Origin: an uncultured Roseburia sp.
GTDB taxonomy: Bacteria; Bacillota; Clostridia; Lachnospirales; Lachnospiraceae
NCBI GenBank assembly: GCA_910587865.1
Contig: CAJUNX010000013.1
Coordinates: 1-64,000 of the forward strand
Length of the DNA: 64,000 bases
Reading direction: 5' to 3'
This document shows positions 59,995 to 64,000 of the stretch, one piece after another. Below the pieces are notes generated by a model that was not told where the DNA came from, made no database searches, and worked only from the letters and a program-made list of their open reading frames with translations. A program made the translations under genes and the position numbers. Position 1 is the first letter of the stretch; each line of letters opens with the position of its first letter.

Positions 59995-60972
59995 ATGGGA
60001 AAAATACTCGTAACCGGGGCAGACGGGTTTATCGGCTCGCATCTGACCGAGGAACTGGTAAAAAAGGGATATGAGGTAAAGGCGTTTGTTTTTTATAATT
60101 CTTTTAACACCTGGGGCTGGCTGGATACGCTTCCGCAGTCTTTGATGCGGCATGTTGAGATCTTTCAGGGGGATGTCAGAGATCCGAACGGGGTGAGGGA
60201 TGCGCTGCGTGGATGCGCTGCGGTCTTTCACCTCGCTGCGCTGATTGCGATTCCGTTCAGCTATCATTCGCCGGACACTTATGTGGATACAAACATCAAA
60301 GGGACGTTAAACGTCCTTCAGGCAGCCCGGGAGACGGGAACGAGAGTGCTGGTCACCTCCACTTCGGAGGTTTATGGGACTGCACAATATGTGCCGATTG
60401 ATGAGAGGCATCCCTACCAGGGGCAGTCACCTTATTCCGCGACAAAAATAGGAGCTGACCGGCTGGCGGAGTCATTTTACCGTTCATTTGAGCTGCCGGT
60501 GACAATCGTGCGCCCGTTTAACACATATGGGCCGAGACAGTCTGCCCGGGCGGTGATTCCGACGATTATTACACAGCTTCTGGCAGGAAAGACAGAGATA
60601 AAGCTGGGCTCACTGACACCAACGAGAGATTTCAACTATGTGAAGGATACAGCGAATGGTTTTATTTCTATCTATGAGTCGAATCAGACCGTTGGAGAAG
60701 AGATCAATATCGCGACGCAGAAGGAGATCTCAATTGGACAGCTGGCAGAAGAACTGATTCGGCAGATTAATCCGGAGGCGCGAATCGTGTGTGAGGAACA
60801 ACGGCTGCGCCCCGGGAAGAGTGAGGTGAACCGGCTGCTGGGATGCAATCGAAAGATCACAGAGTTGACGGACTGGAGGCCGCGGTATACATTTGCACAG
60901 GGACTGGAGGAGACGATTGCATTTCTGCGAGATCATCTCGGACAATATAAGACGGATATTTACAATGTGTAA
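59995..60972 (+). CDS. legB: LegB-type sugar-nucleotide 4,6-dehydratase
   Basis: The protein has 325 residues and is an extended SDR: G-A-D-G-F-I-G-S-H (NAD site), H-L-A-A-L-I-A-I-P-F-S-Y, T-S-T-S-E-V-Y-G-T-A, Y-S-A-T-K (catalytic Tyr/Lys), R-P-F-N-T-Y-G-P-R-Q-S-A-R-A-V-I-P-T. These stretches match the LegB enzymes that act on nucleotide-GlcNAc in legionaminic acid synthesis. GGAGAAATTGG precedes the ATG. The nearby PtmE-like gene suggests that the substrate is GDP-GlcNAc, as in Campylobacter. Confidence 0.88.
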   Translation: MGKILVTGADGFIGSHLTEELVKKGYEVKAFVFYNSFNTWGWLDTLPQSLMRHVEIFQGDVRDPNGVRDALRGCAAVFHLAALIAIPFSYHSPDTYVDTNIKGTLNVLQAARETGTRVLVTSTSEVYGTAQYVPIDERHPYQGQSPYSATKIGADRLAESFYRSFELPVTIVRPFNTYGPRQSARAVIPTIITQLLAGKTEIKLGSLTPTRDFNYVKDTANGFISIYESNQTVGEEINIATQKEISIGQLAEELIRQINPEARIVCEEQRLRPGKSEVNRLLGCNRKITELTDWRPRYTFAQGLEETIAFLRDHLGQYKTDIYNV

Positions 60973-60993
60973 CGGCGAAAAGGGGAAAAACAG

Positions 60994-62166
60994 ATGGAAG
61001 AAACATTTATTCCGTTGTCTGTTCCGAATCTGAAGGGCAACGAATTAAAGTATGTGACAAAAGCGGTAGAAACGGAATGGGTGTCAACGGGCGGTCCGTA
61101 TGTCGATGAATTCGAGCGTGCAGTTGCGGATTATGTGCATGCAAAAGGGGCGGTATCCTGCCAGAATGGTACGTCTGGGCTTCACACAGCGCTTCTTGTA
61201 GCGGGAGTCATGCCGGGGGATGTCGTGCTTGTGCCGGCGCTCACCTTTATTGCGGCGGTGAATCCGGTGAGCTACATCGGTGCGCGGCCGGTTTTTATGG
61301 ATTGTGACGATTCACTCGGCATGGATCCGGCGAAGGTGGAGAGGTTCTGTGCGGAGGAATGTGAGACTGTAAACGGACGGCTGATTGAGAAGGTGTCCGG
61401 TAAACAGGTGAAGGCTCTGCTGGTCGTGCATGTGTTTGGTAACATGGCGGATATGGAACGGCTGATGCAGCTTGCCGGGATGTATGGCTTGCTGGTCATT
61501 GAGGATGCGACCGAGGCGATTGGAACATATTATAAAGAAGGAATCTATGCGGGAAAACATGCAGGAACGATCGGTGATCTGGGAGTCTATTCCTTTAATG
61601 GAAATAAGATCATCACGACAGGGGGAGGAGGGATGATTGTTTCTGATGATGAGGCATATTTAAAGCATGCAAAGCATCTTACCACCCAGGCGAAGAGTGA
61701 TGAGCTGTATTACACACATGACGAGATCGGATATAATTACAGGATGACGAATCTGCAGGCAGCGCTGGGACTGGCGCAGTTAGAGCAGCTGGAAGCATTT
61801 ATCACCATAAAGAACGATAATTATGAACGTTACCGGCAGGATATCGCAGAGATTTCCGGGTTTCGACTTTTGCCTTTCCGCGAGGGAACCCGCAGTAACC
61901 GATGGTTTTATGCGCTGTACTGTGAGGAAGACGGTTTGGATCGTGATCACGTAATCCGGGGGCTGTCGCGGCATCGGGTGCAGTCGCGGCCGATATGGGG
62001 ACTGGTCTGTGATCAAAAGCCATACCTTGATGCGCGGAGATATCGGATTGAAAGAGCAGTGGATTACTGGAGGCATGTGGTTAATCTGCCGTGCAGTACC
62101 AGCCTGACGGCGGAGGAGGTCTGTCAGGTAGTAGGGCTGCTGCGGGAATTGAATGTGTCAGAATGA
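60994..62166 (+). CDS. legC: LegC-type sugar aminotransferase
   Basis: The protein has 390 residues and belongs to the DegT/DnrJ/EryC1 PLP family. Features are E-W-V-S-T-G-G-P-Y-V, C-Q-N-G-T-S-G-L-H-T-A-L, E-D-A-T-E-A-I-G, and the PLP lysine in S-F-N-G-N-K-I-I-T-T-G-G-G-G (about residue 203). LegC aminates the 4-keto product of LegB. It follows legB by 21 bp, the usual pairing. Confidence 0.9.
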   Translation: MEETFIPLSVPNLKGNELKYVTKAVETEWVSTGGPYVDEFERAVADYVHAKGAVSCQNGTSGLHTALLVAGVMPGDVVLVPALTFIAAVNPVSYIGARPVFMDCDDSLGMDPAKVERFCAEECETVNGRLIEKVSGKQVKALLVVHVFGNMADMERLMQLAGMYGLLVIEDATEAIGTYYKEGIYAGKHAGTIGDLGVYSFNGNKIITTGGGGMIVSDDEAYLKHAKHLTTQAKSDELYYTHDEIGYNYRMTNLQAALGLAQLEQLEAFITIKNDNYERYRQDIAEISGFRLLPFREGTRSNRWFYALYCEEDGLDRDHVIRGLSRHRVQSRPIWGLVCDQKPYLDARRYRIERAVDYWRHVVNLPCSTSLTAEEVCQVVGLLRELNVSE

Positions 62167-62241
62167 CCCCGGGGGGGCGTTTTGCAGAATGTATGGATAA
62201 AGGCAGATGAGAGATAACGCGTTTTGAAATAGGGAGGAAGA

Positions 62242-63300
62242 ATGAGCTGGGAGACGATGCTGGTAGGGGCTGACATATCGGTCTGGCAGGCGATGGAGCA
62301 GCTGAATCAGAATGCGACAAAAGTTTTATTTATCCATGAGAATGGGAAACTGCGGGCTGCGCTGTCGGATGGAGATGTGCGCAGATGGATTTTAAAAAGA
62401 GGCAGCCTGGAGGCGCCGATCAGTCAGGTTGCTAACTACCGGCCGAAATATCTGAGGGAGTGGGAGCGGAAAATGGCCGGGGAATACATGCAGCAATATG
62501 GGATTGAGGCGGTTCCCGTTGTGGATGAAGAACAGAGAATTACGGATGTAATATTATGGAGGATAGATGGGGCAGAGGCGAAGGACAGGCAGATCGATCT
62601 TCCGGTTGTGATGATGGCAGGAGGAAAGGGAACCAGGCTGTATCCGTATACCCGGATTTTGCCGAAGCCGTTAATTCCGGTTGGAGAGCTGCCGATTGCG
62701 GAGCATATCATTCATCAGTTCCGCCGGTATGGCTGTAAGGATTTTTATCTGGTGGTCAATCATAAGAAGAATATGATTAAAGCTTATTTTAACGAGATTG
62801 AGAAGGATTATCAGATTCATTACGCGGATGAGGAGACACCCCTTGGAACAGGTGGAGGCTTAAGCCTGCTGAAAGGAAAGATTTCTTCTACGTTTATCCT
62901 CACGAACTGCGATATTCTGATCCGGGAAGATTTTTCGAAAATATACCGGCTGCACAAGGAGAAGAAGAATCTGATTACGATGGTCTGTTCGCTGAAAAAT
63001 TTTCGGATTCCGTATGGTGTAGTGGAGATTGGTGAGGACGGCGGGATTGATTCGATGAGTGAGAAACCGGTTTTTTCATTCTTTACTAACACCGGATGCT
63101 ATATTGCGGAGCCGCGTGTTATTGAAGAGCTGGAGGAAAACCGGGAGATTGGTTTTCCGGATGTCATAGCGCATTATAAGGCAATGGGAGAAAATATCGG
63201 AATCTATCCGATTGCGGAACATGCCTGGCTGGATATGGGTGAGATGGACGAGCTGGAGAAGATGAGAAAACGCCTTGATAAAGAGGAGGCGGGTCTGTGA
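62242..63300 (+). CDS. ptmE: CBS-domain sugar nucleotidyltransferase (PtmE-like)
   Basis: The protein has 352 residues with AGGGAGGAAG upstream. An N-terminal CBS pair (about 1-110; A-A-L-S-D-G-D-V-R-R, E-A-V-P-V-V-D-E) precedes a nucleotidyltransferase domain with G-G-K-G-T-R-L-Y-P-Y-T and P-K-P-L-I-P-V-G (~127-150). The architecture matches PtmE, which makes GDP-glucosamine for legionaminic acid in Campylobacter; the substrate here is inferred. It overlaps the next gene by GTGA. Confidence 0.8.
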   Translation: MSWETMLVGADISVWQAMEQLNQNATKVLFIHENGKLRAALSDGDVRRWILKRGSLEAPISQVANYRPKYLREWERKMAGEYMQQYGIEAVPVVDEEQRITDVILWRIDGAEAKDRQIDLPVVMMAGGKGTRLYPYTRILPKPLIPVGELPIAEHIIHQFRRYGCKDFYLVVNHKKNMIKAYFNEIEKDYQIHYADEETPLGTGGGLSLLKGKISSTFILTNCDILIREDFSKIYRLHKEKKNLITMVCSLKNFRIPYGVVEIGEDGGIDSMSEKPVFSFFTNTGCYIAEPRVIEELEENREIGFPDVIAHYKAMGENIGIYPIAEHAWLDMGEMDELEKMRKRLDKEEAGL

Positions 63301-64000
63301 GTGAGAAAAAAAAGCTGGTTCTGATTGGCGGGGGCGGACATTGCAGATCCGTGCTGGATGTAGTGCTTCGATTGAATACATTTGACGAGATCGTGATCAC
63401 AGATCATAGCATTCCGGCGGGAACGCAGATTATGGGATGTGAGATCGTCGGCGGCGACGGCCTGCTGCCGCGATTATATGAGGAGGGGTTCCGGTATGCA
63501 TTCATTACGGTTGGGAGTATCGGGGATACTGTCCTGAGGCGGAAACTCTGTCAGAATGCCTTGGAAACGGGGTTCCTTTTTCCAAATATTGTTGATCCGT
63601 CCGCGGCTGTCGCGGCAGATGCAGAGCCTGGAACGGGAATTTTTGTGGGCAAGCAGGCGGTGATCAATGCCGGAGCCGTGATCGGGGATATGGCGATCAT
63701 CAATACAGGGGCGATCGTCGAGCATGATTGCCGCATCGGCGGTTTCTCGCATATTTCTGTCGGGGCAACACTCTGCGGAGGGACGTCTGTCGGCAGCGGG
63801 GTGTTTATCGGAGCCCATGCGACGGTGGTACAGGGAGTTGTGATCGGGAGAGACAGTACGATCGGTGCAGGGGCGCTGGTGCTTGGGGATGTCCCGAATG
63901 AGACAAAGGTGGTTGGGAAGTGGAGAGCGCTGCGCAGGAGTCCTTTAGCCGCGGGTGCTTTCGAGTCAGAGGAGAAAAAAGTGAACGATATATCGAACAG
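63297..64000 (+). CDS. legH: NeuD/LegH-type acyltransferase (3' end outside window)
   Basis: The GTG start overlaps the preceding stop. 234 codons are visible and still open at the edge. An N-terminal Rossmann-like half (L-I-G-G-G-G-H-C-R-S-V) is followed by a left-handed beta-helix of hexapeptide repeats (G-T-G-I-F-V-G, V-I-N-A-G-A-V-I-G-D, E-H-D-C-R-I-G, V-F-I-G-A-H-A-T-V). The likely catalytic histidine is in N-T-G-A-I-V-E-H-D-C. This family N- or O-acylates sugars in nonulosonate pathways; LegH is the expected step after LegC. The reading frame continues past the normal family length, so the end is unresolved. Confidence 0.82.
   Translation, partial: MSEKKKLVLIGGGGHCRSVLDVVLRLNTFDEIVITDHSIPAGTQIMGCEIVGGDGLLPRLYEEGFRYAFITVGSIGDTVLRRKLCQNALETGFLFPNIVDPSAAVAADAEPGTGIFVGKQAVINAGAVIGDMAIINTGAIVEHDCRIGGFSHISVGATLCGGTSVGSGVFIGAHATVVQGVVIGRDSTIGAGALVLGDVPNETKVVGKWRALRRSPLAAGAFESEEKKVNDISN

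Overview
The window is a chromosomal segment from a motile, Gram-positive anaerobe of the Clostridia, most likely a Lachnospiraceae member. Evidence for this is a Tad-type pilus locus with a short Flp1-type pilin and a DUF5702-like protein, the birA-coaX-dusB-greA-lysS gene order, FliW/CsrA control of flagellin, small DUF6145- and DUF6128-like proteins, SigD-type flagellar promoters, and the absence of outer-membrane genes. I saw no rRNA, intact tRNA, CRISPR array, transposase or integrase.

Positions 1-6422: the downstream part of a Tad/Flp pilus operon (two T2SS-F membrane proteins, pilin, DUF5702-like protein, TadE-like minor pilins, GxGD prepilin peptidase, DUF6382-FHA protein). A 24-bp inverted repeat flanks an AT-rich segment at the 5' end of one TadE-like gene. 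Inverting that segment would introduce an early stop codon.

Positions 6423-26100: metabolic and housekeeping genes: a rhomboid protease, a flavodoxin-SCP2 fusion, a short orphan histidine kinase, a HIT protein, murG, pgi, a secreted SleB-type cell wall hydrolase with in-frame tandem repeats, an SPFH protein, argF, birA, coaX, dusB, greA, a lysyl-tRNA synthetase fused to an HD domain, and a GH43-like enzyme with a discoidin domain.

Positions 26100-39570: the late flagellar block (flgM, flgN, two flgK paralogues, flgL, fliW, csrA, flaG, fliD, fliS, a FliT-like chaperone, two near-identical flagellins). SigD-like promoters precede flgM, flaG and the first flagellin. Both flagellin leaders carry a 6-bp hairpin with an ATGGA loop followed by AAGGAGG. 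The two hairpins differ by a compensatory base-pair change, which is strong sequence evidence for CsrA repression. A structured, unexplained 96-nt element lies between flgL and fliW.

Positions 39596-64000: a flagellin glycosylation island. It begins with a small helical protein and a Maf-type motility-associated transferase. About a dozen glycosyltransferases and methyltransferases follow, then legB, legC, a PtmE-like CBS-nucleotidyltransferase and a NeuD/LegH-like acyltransferase, which are legionaminic-acid-type nonulosonate genes; the remaining steps are presumably beyond the right edge. The gene order CgeB-like, DUF4422, GT8 occurs twice, at about 41.9-45.7 kb and 55.9-59.5 kb. A small helical protein lies near each copy, the second behind its own SigD-like promoter. 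Three GT genes between 48.6 and 53.0 kb are inverted. The working model is that SigD and FliW/CsrA set flagellin output, and the island builds a multi-sugar glycan on the same filament.
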